Below are positions 1 through 13,444 of a DNA stretch of 64,000 nucleotides, in pieces; the first letter of the stretch is position 1; the number at the start of each line of letters is the position of its first letter. The stretch spans positions 3,582,001 to 3,646,000 of the forward strand of contig NZ_CP097329.1 of the NCBI RefSeq assembly GCF_030323025.1, written 5' to 3'. The notes below the pieces were generated by a model that saw nothing but the letters and a program-made list of their open reading frames with translations, did no database searches and had not been told where the DNA came from. This stretch comes from Pseudanabaena mucicola str. Chao 1806. GTDB lineage: Bacteria > Cyanobacteriota > Cyanobacteriia > Pseudanabaenales > Pseudanabaenaceae. The translations under genes and the position numbers were made by a program.

Positions 1-396
1 ACTGAGAGTAGCAATGTATTGGTTCGGATTAACGATTTCAATATCTGATGGCAAAGAATGAAAACTAGTGGCAGTGACTAGCTTTGGACCACGCTCTACC
101 AAACGAATGATCTGTGGTGCTGAGCTATAAGACTTCAACACTAGTTCCTTCAGGTTGAGCATCAAATCCAAAACGTCTTCCCGCACGCCTGGAATCGTCG
201 CAAACTCATGGTTGACACCAGCAATGCGAACAGCTGTGACGGCTGCCCCCTCAAGATTGGAGAGCAATACCCGTCTGAGCGCATTTCCAATGGTAATGCC
301 TTGCCCCCGCTCTAGTGGTTCCAGTACAAATTGACTGTACTGACTATTATCTTTTTCTGTGTGGGATGCAACGCACTCAACCTGAAACTGTGCCAT
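1..396 (-). CDS. rpoA: RNA polymerase alpha subunit, N-terminal part (cut by window edge)
   Basis: The reading frame begins at the ATG at 396 and runs off the left edge, giving the first 132 codons. The translation starts MAQFQVECVASHTEKDNSQY and contains the conserved stretch with GITIGNALRRVLLSNLEG, which is the hallmark of the alpha N-terminal dimerisation domain. The subunit nucleates assembly of core RNA polymerase. It lies downstream of rpsM and rpsK on the same strand, the standard ribosomal-protein operon order in cyanobacteria. A gap of about 135 bp separates it from rpsK, so it may have its own promoter as well. Confidence 0.96.
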   Translation of the reverse strand, partial: MAQFQVECVASHTEKDNSQYSQFVLEPLERGQGITIGNALRRVLLSNLEGAAVTAVRIAGVNHEFATIPGVREDVLDLMLNLKELVLKSYSSAPQIIRLVERGPKLVTATSFHSLPSDIEIVNPNQYIATLS

Positions 397-531
397 ATTT
401 GTACCGACTTAGTCTGCAAGAGTAAACGAAAATCAAAGGAGAAATTGGAGAGTTAGGAAATTATTAATTACGAAGTACGAATTTATTACGGATTTTTATT
501 TTTAGTATCGTAATTTTTAATTCGTAATTGA

Positions 532-927
532 CTACACACGTCTTCGCTTGGGAGGACGACAACCATTGTGGGGAATAGGAGTAATATCGCGGATCAAGGT
601 GATTTCTAAACCAGCAGCCTGTAAAGCTCGAACAGCGGTTTCACGACCAGATCCAGGACCTGTTACCATCACTTCAACTTGGCGCATCCCTTGCTCGATC
701 GCTCTTCTAGCGGCTGCTTCCGCAGCAGTTTGCGCTGCAAAAGGAGTGCCTTTCTTCGCGCCCTTAAAGCCGCTCGCACCAGCCGAAGACCAAGAGATTA
801 CGTCACCTACGGTGTCAGCGATGGTGACGATTGTGTTGTTAAAAGTAGACTGGATATAAGCAACTCCATTAGGGACATTACGCTTATTCTTGCGTGCACC
901 AGTTCTACGTGTTGTTTGACGAGCCAT
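532..927 (-). CDS. rpsK: 30S ribosomal protein S11
   Basis: 131 residues, the normal S11 length. The protein has a basic N-terminus ([20 protein letters not shown]), the central block with [20 protein letters not shown], and the C-terminal [15 protein letters not shown], all diagnostic of S11. It sits in the small-subunit platform next to the Shine-Dalgarno/anti-Shine-Dalgarno helix. It is 17 bp downstream of rpsM and upstream of rpoA, so it is part of the same operon. Confidence 0.98.
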   Translation of the reverse strand: MARQTTRRTGARKNKRNVPNGVAYIQSTFNNTIVTIADTVGDVISWSSAGASGFKGAKKGTPFAAQTAAEAAARRAIEQGMRQVEVMVTGPGSGRETAVRALQAAGLEITLIRDITPIPHNGCRPPKRRRV

Positions 928-944
928 TTCGTATTAATCCTTAA

Positions 945-1328
945 TTACTTCTTACCAGGAGCCTTCTTCTTACCTGCAACAGTGCGACGACCGCCACGAC
1001 GGGTACGCGCATTGGTGCGAGTACGTTGTCCACGCACAGGAAGCCCCATACGATGTCTACGACCTCTGTAGCAACCGATGTCTACTAGGCGTTTGATACT
1101 TAAACCTTCAAGACGACGCAGATCGCCCTCTACTTGAAAGTTTGATTCTACCTCTTGGCGTAAAGTCGTTACTTCGGGATCAGTAAGATCTTTAACCCTT
1201 GTATCTGGGTTTATTTTGGTAGCTGCTAAGATTTTTTTGGCGCTAGTTAGACCAATTCCGTATATGTACGTTAGTCCTATTTCGATGCGCTTGTCACGAG
1301 GAAGGTCAACTCCTGCAATGCGAGCCAC
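945..1328 (-). CDS. rpsM: 30S ribosomal protein S13
   Basis: 127 residues with the S13 start [20 protein letters not shown] and the conserved C-terminal region with [18 protein letters not shown]. The initiator is GTG (complement of 1326-1328) with a GGGAG Shine-Dalgarno sequence about 10 bases upstream. S13 forms part of the small-subunit head and contacts the P-site tRNA. In many cyanobacteria rpmJ and infA precede this gene; no rpmJ-like frame is seen in the 500 bp upstream, so the operon is split here. Confidence 0.97.
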   Translation of the reverse strand: MARIAGVDLPRDKRIEIGLTYIYGIGLTSAKKILAATKINPDTRVKDLTDPEVTTLRQEVESNFQVEGDLRRLEGLSIKRLVDIGCYRGRRHRMGLPVRGQRTRTNARTRRGGRRTVAGKKKAPGKK

Positions 1329-1836
1329 TATAAGTCTCCCAATTTGTTGTCAGTTTTCAATGTCATGTTACGGTTGCCCCAAATTTGAGGCTTGATTAAG
1401 TTGTGGTTGCCCTAAAAAATAGTTTTTAGATAAATTTCGAGTCAACCTTTGGGGCAAATATCTGTTCAACTCAATCTTCGTGAGAGCGTGCGTTTTATGC
1501 AGTGGGTTAGCTACAATCAGCAAGAGCAAATTACGAAGACAGTATATTTTACAGCGAACTCTATAATATATTGACAATGGCAACTTCTGTCAATATTTTT
1601 GCAATTTAGCTTTTCAGAATTAACTAATCGATAATTCTTAAGTTTGCGCTAAAACCTAGTTACAGCACTTTATGTTTACTTAAAATCCAGAAATAATTTT
1701 GAGAGTGGCGCATTACGCCACTCTCAAAATTATTTCTGGACTATATCAACGCCTCAATTGGCTGTACCGCTGTAAAAAGTAAAAAAGCCCAAAGGTAATT
1801 ACTAATGATAAGAATTAGTTATACTTATGATATTGC
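1329..1836. other. Gene-free stretch upstream of rpsM with a long palindrome
   Basis: About 500 bp without a convincing gene. It holds the presumed promoter and leader of the rpsM operon and the perfect palindrome listed at 1686-1740. Short imperfect ends (TTACAGC near 1661 and GCTGTAA near 1770) flank the palindrome, which suggests a small MITE-like element. A 71-codon frame on the minus strand has no recognisable protein features. Confidence 0.6.
1686..1740. repeat. Perfect 25-bp-arm palindrome
   Basis: Arms 1686-1710 and 1716-1740 are exact reverse complements around the 5-base centre CATTA. There is no T-run on either side, so it is more like the core of a palindromic or MITE-like repeat than a simple terminator. 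Confidence 0.85.
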
Positions 1837-2529
1837 TTAATTATCGTGATCACTATCAAGAGAAGCAATACCAGAAATTGGACGATATGTATAACTTGCA
1901 ATAGCTGGTGTGGGACTAGAGGATTGAGGGCGTGATATCTTCATAATATCTTCTTTAATGGCTTCGAGATCGACATAGCGATCAGCAACATTAATTAGAT
2001 GATCACTGGTCATTGAGCGCAGGCTCACTACTTCAACGCGCACACCTCGATAGCTTGCGGCATCAACTGCATACGCGAGATCCCCATCACCGCTAACGAG
2101 TACGGCTGTATCATAGGAGCTTATAAGTGCCATCATATCTACTGCTATTTCCACGTCGAGGTTTGCTTTTTTAGAGCCATCAGGCAGTTGAACCAGTTCC
2201 TTAGAAATTACTCGATAGCCATTGCGCCGCATCCACAGTAAGAAACCTTGTTGTTTTTCATTGGTGCGATCAACTCCTGTATAGAAAAAGGCTCTGAGTA
2301 AACGCGATCCATCTGTAAGGCACAAAAGTAATTTTGTATAGTCAATTTCGATCCCAAGTTGGAGCGCTGCATAAAAAAGGTTAGAGCCATCTATAAAGAT
2401 AGCAACGCGTCCTCGGTTTTCTAAAATTTGGTCTGGCTTAAATCCAGAATCTTGCTCGAAAGGTAACATATTTTTGCCTATAGAACGTTTGTTATCTAGT
2501 GCTGTGGGATGAAGCTTTGGTATTAGCAT
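1837..2529 (-). CDS. LabA-like NYN domain protein
   Basis: 230 residues. A NYN (PIN-like) domain covers roughly residues 38-190: it has the first acidic motif in VAIFIDGSNLFYAA, the central DVEIAVDMM and the third acidic motif VLVSGDGDLAYAV, which together would form a metal-dependent nuclease site. Cyanobacterial LabA proteins of this type act in repression of circadian output downstream of KaiC; whether this copy does so is inference. About 45 N-terminal and 40 C-terminal residues are low in conservation. The gene stands alone, downstream of a 350-bp AT-rich gap. Confidence 0.8.
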   Translation of the reverse strand: MLIPKLHPTALDNKRSIGKNMLPFEQDSGFKPDQILENRGRVAIFIDGSNLFYAALQLGIEIDYTKLLLCLTDGSRLLRAFFYTGVDRTNEKQQGFLLWMRRNGYRVISKELVQLPDGSKKANLDVEIAVDMMALISSYDTAVLVSGDGDLAYAVDAASYRGVRVEVVSLRSMTSDHLINVADRYVDLEAIKEDIMKISRPQSSSPTPAIASYTYRPISGIASLDSDHDN

Positions 2530-2880
2530 GGATACTTAAAACCGTCCTAAGTGTTTACCTAATTCAGAAGAACTTCTTAAAACTTTTTTATAAACTAACG
2601 CAGAGTCTATTAGATGGAGACTAGCGACGGACGTTCAAAGTAACTTTTAACAAGACAATTAGCCTTATCCCAAGACTGTCAAAAAATAAATTTTAAAAAA
2701 ATTAAATCAATTGTGAAAATATTAAAATTTTTATAATAAAACTACATCAATAAATAAATTATTTTTATAGCTTAATATAGATTATACACTATAAGTAAAT
2801 ATACTCCTTTGAGCATATTTTTGAAAAATTAATGTTGAATTCAAGTGACAAAAAAATAATACTCTAGTATTAAAAATTGT
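2530..2880. other. AT-rich intergenic region
   Basis: About 350 bp between the labA-like start and the metG end. It is very AT-rich with many A/T runs. It probably carries the labA-like promoter; no gene, RNA or repeat is recognisable. Confidence 0.5.
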
Positions 2881-4455
2881 CTAAACCTTAGTATTTTCAA
2901 TGCGTTGAAATATAGGAGTGGGTATTCCGAGCATCTGACCTGATTGCAGTATTCCCCAATTTGTATGACTCCAATCAGGTGGATTAGCTTCATCAAAACT
3001 TAATCCTAATTGTTGGTAAGCAGCAATACTAAGGTTTGATGTAATTGGAGCAATCAGATAAGCCGCTATCCTTACAGACTCCAACAAAGCATACAAAGTT
3101 TCGTTAACTTCTTTTTGTTTTCCTGCTTTGAATTGTTTCCACGGTGTGGTCTCGTCAATTAATTTGTTACAGTTCCAAATCAATTCTAATATTTTTTCAC
3201 AAGCTGCTCGAAAATTAAGATTTTGATAATCACTTGCCACGCGATCGCCTAAATTTGAGGCTTGTTCGATCACTGGTTTAATTAAATTTGATACCTCGCT
3301 GGGATCGCTGGGATCAATTGCAGGTATAGTTCCTTGACAATATTTATTTACCATTCCTAGACTGCGATTGAGTAAATTACCGAGACTGTTAGCGAGATCA
3401 GCATTAACAATTGAGATAAATCTCTCTTCACTAAAGTCACCATCTTTACCGAATTCAATTTCTTTAAGGAAGTAGTAACGAATAGCATCTGCCCCAAATC
3501 GATCAACTAGATCATAGGGATCAATGGTATTACCTAAGGTCTTACCCATTTTGAGCCCATCTTTTGTGAGCAATCCATGACCAAATACGCGCTTAGGTAA
3601 AGCTAGTCCTGCTGACATCAACATCGCTGGCCAATAAATCGCATGAAATCTTAATATATCCTTACCAATGATATGCAAATTGAAGGGATACCACTTCTTG
3701 AGTGCATTTTCTAAGGTTGGTTCATCATCGGGATCAAGCAAAGCTGTTACATAACCAAGCAAAGCATCAAACCAAACATAAATAGTATGGGTGGGATCGA
3801 TAGGGATCGGGAACCCCCAATCAAGGTTAACGCGAGAGATAGAAAAATCCTGCAAGCCTTGCTTCATAAAGCCAAGAACTTCGTTGCGACGGCTTTCAGG
3901 CTGAATAAAGTCAAGATTCATTTCGTGAAATTGAATGAGTGCGTCTTGATATTTCGATAGACGGAAGAAATAGTTGGGCTCATCTCGCCATTCACACACA
4001 ACATTGGTATGAATCGGGCAATGATGGCTGGTCGGAAGTTCGCGTTCTTCTTTAAATTCTTCGCAAGCCACGCAGTACCAGCCCTTTTGCTGATTTAAGT
4101 AAATGTCACCAGAATCATAGACCCGTTGAAAAAACTCATTCACGATCGCTTGATGTTTGGGTGCAGTGGTGCGCGTAAAGCGGTCAAAGCGAATATTTAG
4201 TCTTTCCCAAAGTGTATAAAATTCCGCAACTGTGCGATCGCAATGATCTTGGGGCGATAGATTATTTTTCTCGGCTGTACGCTGAATTTTTTGTCCATGC
4301 TCATCAGTACCTGTTACAAACATTACAGGATGACCTTTGAGTCGATAGAACCGTGCAAAAGCGTCGGCAGCGATCGTCGGATAGGCGCTGCCAATATGCG
4401 GACGATCATTGACGTAAAAAAGTGGTGTAGTTAAAGCAATCGGTTCTAAAGACAT
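2881..4455 (-). CDS. metG: Methionyl-tRNA synthetase
   Basis: 524 residues, the short cyanobacterial form without the C-terminal dimerisation/tRNA-binding extension. The class I HIGH equivalent is PHIGSAYPT near residue 19, a zinc-knuckle region with CVACEEF and CPIH lies near 129-149, and the KMSKS loop appears as KMGKTLGN near residue 303. It charges tRNA-Met in the cytoplasm. The start ATG at 4455 is 73 bp from the divergent tadA, so the two share a promoter region. Confidence 0.96.
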   Translation of the reverse strand: MSLEPIALTTPLFYVNDRPHIGSAYPTIAADAFARFYRLKGHPVMFVTGTDEHGQKIQRTAEKNNLSPQDHCDRTVAEFYTLWERLNIRFDRFTRTTAPKHQAIVNEFFQRVYDSGDIYLNQQKGWYCVACEEFKEERELPTSHHCPIHTNVVCEWRDEPNYFFRLSKYQDALIQFHEMNLDFIQPESRRNEVLGFMKQGLQDFSISRVNLDWGFPIPIDPTHTIYVWFDALLGYVTALLDPDDEPTLENALKKWYPFNLHIIGKDILRFHAIYWPAMLMSAGLALPKRVFGHGLLTKDGLKMGKTLGNTIDPYDLVDRFGADAIRYYFLKEIEFGKDGDFSEERFISIVNADLANSLGNLLNRSLGMVNKYCQGTIPAIDPSDPSEVSNLIKPVIEQASNLGDRVASDYQNLNFRAACEKILELIWNCNKLIDETTPWKQFKAGKQKEVNETLYALLESVRIAAYLIAPITSNLSIAAYQQLGLSFDEANPPDWSHTNWGILQSGQMLGIPTPIFQRIENTKV

Positions 4456-4528
4456 AGGGTACTCAATTCACGGGTAATACCATTTTGCAAAAAAATGGTG
4501 GTAAATGTAACATTTTTCACCAAAAGTA

Positions 4529-4993
4529 ATGAATAACCTTCAAACTCATCAAAATTGGATGGATCAAGCGATCTCCTTGGCGCAACAGGCAGGAGAGGCG
4601 GGTGAAATTCCTGTAGGGGCGATTATTGTCAATCATCAGGGCAAAGTGATTGGCACAGGAGGAAATCACAAAGAGCGAGATCAAGATCCTACTGCTCATG
4701 CTGAGATGGTGGCGATCCGTGAGGCTGCGCGGGTATTAAAAGATTGGCATCTCACAGGTTGCACCCTCTATGTCACTTTAGAACCCTGCCCTATGTGTGC
4801 AGGAGCAATTTTGCAAGCGCGGATTAGGACTTTAGTCTACGGTGCTGATGATCCCAAAACAGGCTCAATTCGTACAGTCGCTAATTTACCCGATAGTCCC
4901 GTTTCTTTTCACAAGTTAGAAGTGATCGCAGGCATTTGTGAGCAGGAATGCCAAGAATTATTGCAAGCTTGGTTTAAAAATCTCAGGATTTGA
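4529..4993 (+). CDS. tadA: tRNA-specific adenosine deaminase TadA
   Basis: 154 residues with a complete cytidine/deoxycytidylate deaminase fold signature: HAEMVAI (zinc-binding His and catalytic Glu) and PCPMCAGAI (two zinc Cys). The enzyme converts A34 to inosine in tRNA-Arg(ACG). Length and motifs match TadA rather than free-nucleoside deaminases. It is divergent from metG, and the convergent Uma2 gene ends 15 bp downstream. Confidence 0.93.
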   Translation: MNNLQTHQNWMDQAISLAQQAGEAGEIPVGAIIVNHQGKVIGTGGNHKERDQDPTAHAEMVAIREAARVLKDWHLTGCTLYVTLEPCPMCAGAILQARIRTLVYGADDPKTGSIRTVANLPDSPVSFHKLEVIAGICEQECQELLQAWFKNLRI

Positions 4994-5007
4994 TACCAGA
5001 TTGCCTT

Positions 5008-5661
5008 CTAAGCATTTACGGCAATTTGTTCGGAAAACCAGATTGCGGCTTCAGCATTCGTTTTTGTAGCTAACAGTTCCACGGTTTGTTCTAACAAGGC
5101 GATCACCAAATTTGGCAAGACATAAGAAACCTCGCATTGTTGATAAACGCCAGTCTCATCTAATTTAAAAGCAAATAGGCGATAAGCACGAACATCAATC
5201 ACCCAATATTCAGAAATCCCTAAGTCTGCGTACAGCCTCTTCTTTTCATCTAAATCGATCGCCAAAGTCGTATCAGAGATTTCACCAACTAAATCAGGCG
5301 ATCGCCAATTGTCCAGATCAATAAACCGCGATTGACCAGTTTTCCAAGTGGGTACATCTTCACCAACATACACAACAATATCAGGGGCAATAGCTCTACG
5401 TCCCTTTTTTTCTAACTGACAGCCCCCAAAAGTACTTAATTTGACATCTGGAAATTTTGCCGCCCAAAAAGCCAAAATCATGGCAAATAGGTCGCCAAAT
5501 CTAGCGTGATTAATCACTTCTGCGCCCATTTCTACCCACAAGCGTTGATTATTGAAAAACAATTTACAGCGATCGCTATTTTCCTCATCTCGCAGCGCTT
5601 CATAGTCTTGCCAAGTCGCTTGCTGCCATTGTTGAGTAGGTTTTAGGGTTATTTGGCACAT
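5008..5661 (-). CDS. Uma2 family (DUF820) putative nuclease-fold protein
   Basis: 217 residues with the Uma2 core: APDIVVYVGEDVP, the Glu in DLVGEISDTT, and the motif KKRLYADLGISEYWVID. Uma2 proteins have a PD-(D/E)XK endonuclease fold and are greatly expanded in cyanobacteria; their cellular role is not established. The start overlaps the stop of the upstream lipoprotein gene by 13 bp, so the two are co-transcribed. One of six Uma2 genes in the window. Confidence 0.85.
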   Translation of the reverse strand: MCQITLKPTQQWQQATWQDYEALRDEENSDRCKLFFNNQRLWVEMGAEVINHARFGDLFAMILAFWAAKFPDVKLSTFGGCQLEKKGRRAIAPDIVVYVGEDVPTWKTGQSRFIDLDNWRSPDLVGEISDTTLAIDLDEKKRLYADLGISEYWVIDVRAYRLFAFKLDETGVYQQCEVSYVLPNLVIALLEQTVELLATKTNAEAAIWFSEQIAVNA

Positions 5662-6098
5662 AGCGTATTTATCGAATCGACCAAATCGCTCTCCTTACCT
5701 GCCGCAGTTTCTAAATCCTGTTTAGCTTTGGTCTGAGCATTGGTGTCCTTCGCTTCTACCGCCTTTGCCTGAGCCTTTAGCGACGATGACACATCCCCGT
5801 ACATACTCAAGAGTTTAGTTTGCAACTCCTTAAGCTGTGAGTCATTAACAGCGATCGATTGCGTCTCAGTGCGAATTTGATCAATTTTGTCCGCAAGCTG
5901 CGTAAAGCCTGCTGCATCCTTGGGAGCTACTAAATCTTTGGTTTTATTGGCAACCGTAACAAATTTGTTACATTGGACAACTCGATTTTCCCCACAACCA
6001 TATAGGAGTAACCCCATACTTAAAGCAGTCATACCAAGAACATTGTAACGATTGCGCCGACTCGATGAATTATGGAATGAAGACTTTTGAAGTTGCAT
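5649..6098 (-). CDS. Putative small lipoprotein
   Basis: About 149 residues from the ATG at 6098 (a TTG five codons upstream is possible but less likely). The N-terminus has basic residues, then a hydrophobic stretch ending in the lipobox LLYGC, so it is a predicted lipoprotein. The mature part is Ala/Lys/Asp-rich and probably helical, with conserved-looking Cys at NKFV and near the C-terminus (LCAK). I recognise it only as a cyanobacterial conserved hypothetical type; no function can be assigned. It overlaps the downstream Uma2 gene. Confidence 0.7.
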   Translation of the reverse strand: MQLQKSSFHNSSSRRNRYNVLGMTALSMGLLLYGCGENRVVQCNKFVTVANKTKDLVAPKDAAGFTQLADKIDQIRTETQSIAVNDSQLKELQTKLLSMYGDVSSSLKAQAKAVEAKDTNAQTKAKQDLETAAGKESDLVDSINTLCAK

Positions 6099-6188
6099 TA
6101 TGGTGTTTGCCAATAGTCCAAATTTATTCTGCTGGGGTCTAAAAATTCTAAAATGTTTTAGTTAAGCTAACTCAAGAGATTTTGAACT

Positions 6189-7874
6189 ATGTCCGATAAT
6201 CGCCGCAGTCGTGCAATTACCGAAGGCGTTCAGCGATCGCCTAACCGCGCTATGTTACGCGCCGTTGGTTTCCAAGACTCAGATTTTACTAAACCTATTG
6301 TCGGTGTTGCAAGCGCCCACAGCACAATTACTCCTTGCAACATGGGCATTGCGCCCTTAGCTATCCGCGCCGAGGCAGGAATTCGGGCTGCGAATGGGAT
6401 GCCCCAAGTTTTTGGCACAATCACCATCAGCGATGGGATCTCCATGGGAACCGAGGGGATGAAGTATTCCCTCGTTTCCCGTGATGTTATTGCGGACTCC
6501 ATCGAAACAGCTTGCACAGGTCAGAGCATGGATGGCGTTTTAGCGATCGGCGGCTGTGATAAGAATATGCCAGGGGCAATGATCGCTATGGCAAGAATGA
6601 ACATTCCTGCGGTATTTATCTACGGCGGCACAATTGAACCAGGGCATTTAGAAGGTGAAGACCTCACCGTAGTCAGTGCCTTTGAAGCAGTTGGACAATA
6701 CAGCGCGGGTCGAATCGACGAAGTAAGATTGATGTCCGTAGAGCGCAATGCTTGTCCGGGAGCTGGTTCCTGCGGTGGTATGTATACGGCTAATACCATG
6801 TCTTCGGCTTTTGAAGCAATGGGCATGAGTCCGATATACTCTTCCACCATGTCCGCCGTTGCGCCAGAGAAAGGGGAAAATACTGAACTTGCAGGCAAAA
6901 TTCTCGTTAATGCCATTCGCAATAATATATTGCCTCGCGATATCATCACTCGCAAATCGATCGAAAATGCGATTTCCGTTGTTATGGCAGTGGGTGGCTC
7001 TACTAATGCCGTTCTGCACTTTTTAGCGATCGCCCATTCCGCAGGTGTGGAATGGAAGCTTGATGATTTTGAGCGCATTCGTGAGCGTGTCCCCGTTCTT
7101 TGTGACCTCAAGCCTTCAGGTCGCTACGTTGCCACCGACCTCCACAAAGCAGGTGGTATTCCTCAAGTAATGAAGATGCTTTTGGTGCATGGGTTATTAC
7201 ATGGCGACTGCATCACGATTACTGGTCAAACCGTTGAAGAATTGCTCAAAGATATTCCTGCCGAACCTCGCGCTGATCAAGATGTGATCCGTCCTTGGGA
7301 TCGCCCCATGTATAAGCAAGGACATCTCGCCATCCTTAAAGGCAATCTTGCAGAAGAAGGGGCTGTTGCGAAAATCTCTGGTGTCAAAAATCCGATCATC
7401 ACTGGACCTGCTCGCGTTTTTGAGTCAGAAGAAGATTCTCTCGCAGCCATTCTCGATAATAAGATCAATCCTGGGGATGTCTTAGTGATTCGTTATGAAG
7501 GACCAAAGGGTGGACCTGGGATGCGAGAGATGTTAGCTCCTACCAGTGCAATTATCGGCGCGGGTCTGGGTGATTCCGTTGGCTTAATCACAGATGGACG
7601 TTTTTCTGGTGGTACATACGGCATGGTTGTCGGTCACGTTGCCCCTGAAGCCTATGTTGGTGGCACGATCGCTTTAGTCCAAGAAGGCGACTCGATCACG
7701 ATTGATGCTCATCAGCGTTTGATTCAACTCAATGTCAGTGAGGAGGAACTAGCCGCACGCCGTGCTAATTGGAAAGCTCCTGCCCCTCGCTACACCAAGG
7801 GTGTTTTGGCTAAATACGCTACCCTTGTTTCGACTAGCAGTAAAGGTGCTGTAACTGATTTAAATCTGTTTTAG
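6189..7874 (+). CDS. ilvD: Dihydroxy-acid dehydratase
   Basis: 561 residues, full length for IlvD. Iron-sulfur ligating cysteines are visible in [18 protein letters not shown] and [12 protein letters not shown], and the C-terminal [11 protein letters not shown] and DGRFSGG blocks are typical. The enzyme dehydrates 2,3-dihydroxy-3-methylbutanoate (and the isoleucine-branch analogue) in branched-chain amino acid synthesis. A clear intrinsic terminator follows at 7883-7924. It appears to be monocistronic. Confidence 0.97.
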   Translation: MSDNRRSRAITEGVQRSPNRAMLRAVGFQDSDFTKPIVGVASAHSTITPCNMGIAPLAIRAEAGIRAANGMPQVFGTITISDGISMGTEGMKYSLVSRDVIADSIETACTGQSMDGVLAIGGCDKNMPGAMIAMARMNIPAVFIYGGTIEPGHLEGEDLTVVSAFEAVGQYSAGRIDEVRLMSVERNACPGAGSCGGMYTANTMSSAFEAMGMSPIYSSTMSAVAPEKGENTELAGKILVNAIRNNILPRDIITRKSIENAISVVMAVGGSTNAVLHFLAIAHSAGVEWKLDDFERIRERVPVLCDLKPSGRYVATDLHKAGGIPQVMKMLLVHGLLHGDCITITGQTVEELLKDIPAEPRADQDVIRPWDRPMYKQGHLAILKGNLAEEGAVAKISGVKNPIITGPARVFESEEDSLAAILDNKINPGDVLVIRYEGPKGGPGMREMLAPTSAIIGAGLGDSVGLITDGRFSGGTYGMVVGHVAPEAYVGGTIALVQEGDSITIDAHQRLIQLNVSEEELAARRANWKAPAPRYTKGVLAKYATLVSTSSKGAVTDLNLF

Positions 7875-7882
7875 TTAATTGC

Positions 7883-7924
7883 AAGTAAAGAGAGGTTTGT
7901 ACGCAAGTCTCTCTTTACTTTTTT
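7883..7924 (+). terminator. Intrinsic terminator of ilvD
   Basis: A 12-bp perfect stem (AAGTAAAGAGAG / CTCTCTTTACTT) with a 14-base loop is followed by a T-run, 9 bp after the ilvD stop codon. Confidence 0.85.
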
Positions 7925-8085
7925 GGCATAAAAGTAAAGTAGCGATCGCTTTGAGTTGATGAGATTTTAGCTAAATTACTATTTGTTTGAAGTGCAGTAA
8001 AGGCGATCACTATTTCAAATTTTGAATCACTTGGCCAGCAGAATACTTACACTTTTAAATTTACATGACTGAAAATACCTATCTT

Positions 8086-9198
8086 TTAACTGCTACTAGT
8101 AAGTTGTAAGTATTTAAGCTTAAATGCATCTCCTACTTCCTTAGACGTTGGTGGTTCCCCTTTATTTTGGAGAAATAACATTTCTAATACAGCAATGTAT
8201 ATTTCACCCAGTGTTGTTGTAATTGCTGCGGCTGTAGTAGCAGCAATTGTCCCACCAAGGACTGAACCAACTCCAGGAATAAGTTTAAGAAGGTTTGATA
8301 CAATTGCTCGTCCTGCCAATGTTCCTCCTGATCCAGCTAAAATACTCCCTACTAATGTACTGAGAAAACTATGATCAATTGACAAACCAAAAGTAGCAGA
8401 AATACCTGCAAGCATTCCTACTTGTATTGGCACTATGGCTACTGCATCTGAAAAAGGAATAGGAGTAACTGCTATTCCACCTGCACTAACTGCGGCGGCA
8501 GCTACTATTCAATGAGATTTTTGTTTTTTTAGAGCAATATCTACTTTCTGTGCAGCTACAAAAGCTCTTTTTTGTCCTTCAGGAACCAATTCAAAGGTCA
8601 AGTCTACAAGTTCTTTTAGACCAATAGCAGGTTTAATATTCCCATCATCATCTTCTTCAGGAAGAGCACGAACTCGAACTGTATTTTTTGCTAAAGGTAA
8701 TAATGTTTGAACTATATCGCGAAATCCTTTGTCAGATTTTAAGGAACGAATTTTAGTAATTACCGCAACAACAGGCATATATTCTGCAAGCATTTTAACT
8801 AGTTCTTGTTCAGCATCCTGTACTCGGCGTGAATCTTCAAGGATGCATATCCAAGCAACATGAATATGTTTTTTAGGATCAATATCTTTCCTACGTTCAC
8901 TGACAAGTGTTCATAGTTCTTTCATTGTGTTCTCAAAATCAGCCATTTCAAGCCCCCGACTGTCAAAAATAGAAAGTGGAATCCCCTCTTTCTTGATTTC
9001 TCGTGTATTTGGAGTGACTGGACGACCTTGACCCGTTTCAGCCATATTTCCTTGAAATATCGCGTTGATAAGTGTGCTTTTTCCAACACCAGTAGCACCA
9101 GCAATCAAAATATTCACATTACCTCTTTCTTTAAGAGCATCTTTAATCGCACCTTGTACTAAAGAGTCAAAATCAAAATCTTCAGACTGAAAATCCAT
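8086..9198 (-). pseudogene. GTPase with C-terminal DUF697, interrupted by two in-frame TGA codons
   Basis: One continuous reading frame of 371 codons (start at 9198) is interrupted only by TGA at 8911-8913 and TGA at 8509-8511; there is no frame change. The N-terminal part has the P-loop GATGVGKSTLINAIF and the switch DSRGLEMADF; the middle has the VVAVITK guanine-specificity region; the C-terminal part is an Ala/Gly-rich DUF697-type hydrophobic region (FSDAVAIVPIQVGMLAGI). The full length fits the cyanobacterial GTPase-DUF697 family. Most likely a recently inactivated gene. Sequencing error at two sites or stop-codon readthrough are less likely alternatives. Confidence 0.75.
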
Positions 9199-9482
9199 AC
9201 ATATAAACCTTTAAACCTTAAATATGTGAATTTTAATGTAACTAGATCAAGAGTATTATTGCGAAAATTTTAGCTTAATTTAATCTCAAAATCATCTGGC
9301 AGTTGTAATTTTAGATTTTCACGTTAGTCACTACTTTCATCGTCTCAGTTAGCAAAAATTATGTAATCTTCCATTACTTTCATGGAGACGAAAGAAGAGA
9401 TCTCGCTTTTGTTTAGAATATCCGTCAACTTGAGAAAACTAAAATAAAATGATAATTAATGAAACTTGTAAAGCTGAGCTAA

Positions 9483-13196
<3,714 letters not shown>

Positions 13197-13207
13197 CTTT
13201 TAGCGCA

Positions 13208-13242
13208 AAAAAAGAGAGGTGGCAAAGCCACCTCTCTTTTTT
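13208..13242 (+). terminator. Intrinsic terminator of apcE
   Basis: A 16-bp perfect stem (AAAAAAGAGAGGTGGC and its complement) with the loop AAA, ending in a T-run, begins 12 bp after the apcE stop. Confidence 0.9.
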
Positions 13243-13298
13243 GCTACATGGCGATTACTGAAAAGAATTCTATAGTTGTTTTGAATAAACTTTAAAGG

Positions 13299-13351
13299 GG
13301 CTTCGACTTCGCTCAGATCTCTTACGCTGAGGGCTGAGCGAAGTTGAAGCC
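13299..13351. repeat. Dispersed inverted repeat (GGCTTCGACTTCGCTCAG type)
   Basis: Arms 13299-13316 and 13334-13351 are complementary with one mismatch. This GGCTTCGACTTCGCTCAG motif is a common interspersed repeat in filamentous and other cyanobacteria. Confidence 0.65.
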
Positions 13352-13444
13352 GTAGGTACTTTAATTAATCGCCGCAAGTCCATTAACCCGAACTGAAGTT
13401 AAATTAAAGTAAATTAAAGCTCTAGGTTAATCTAAGCCCCAGAG

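Noticed and set aside
1368-1583. 71-codon minus-strand frame upstream of rpsM
   Set aside because: No resemblance to rpmJ or infA, low-complexity composition, and no ribosome binding site seen.
6230-7468. Minus-strand frames within ilvD
   Set aside because: Shadows of ilvD with no conserved features.
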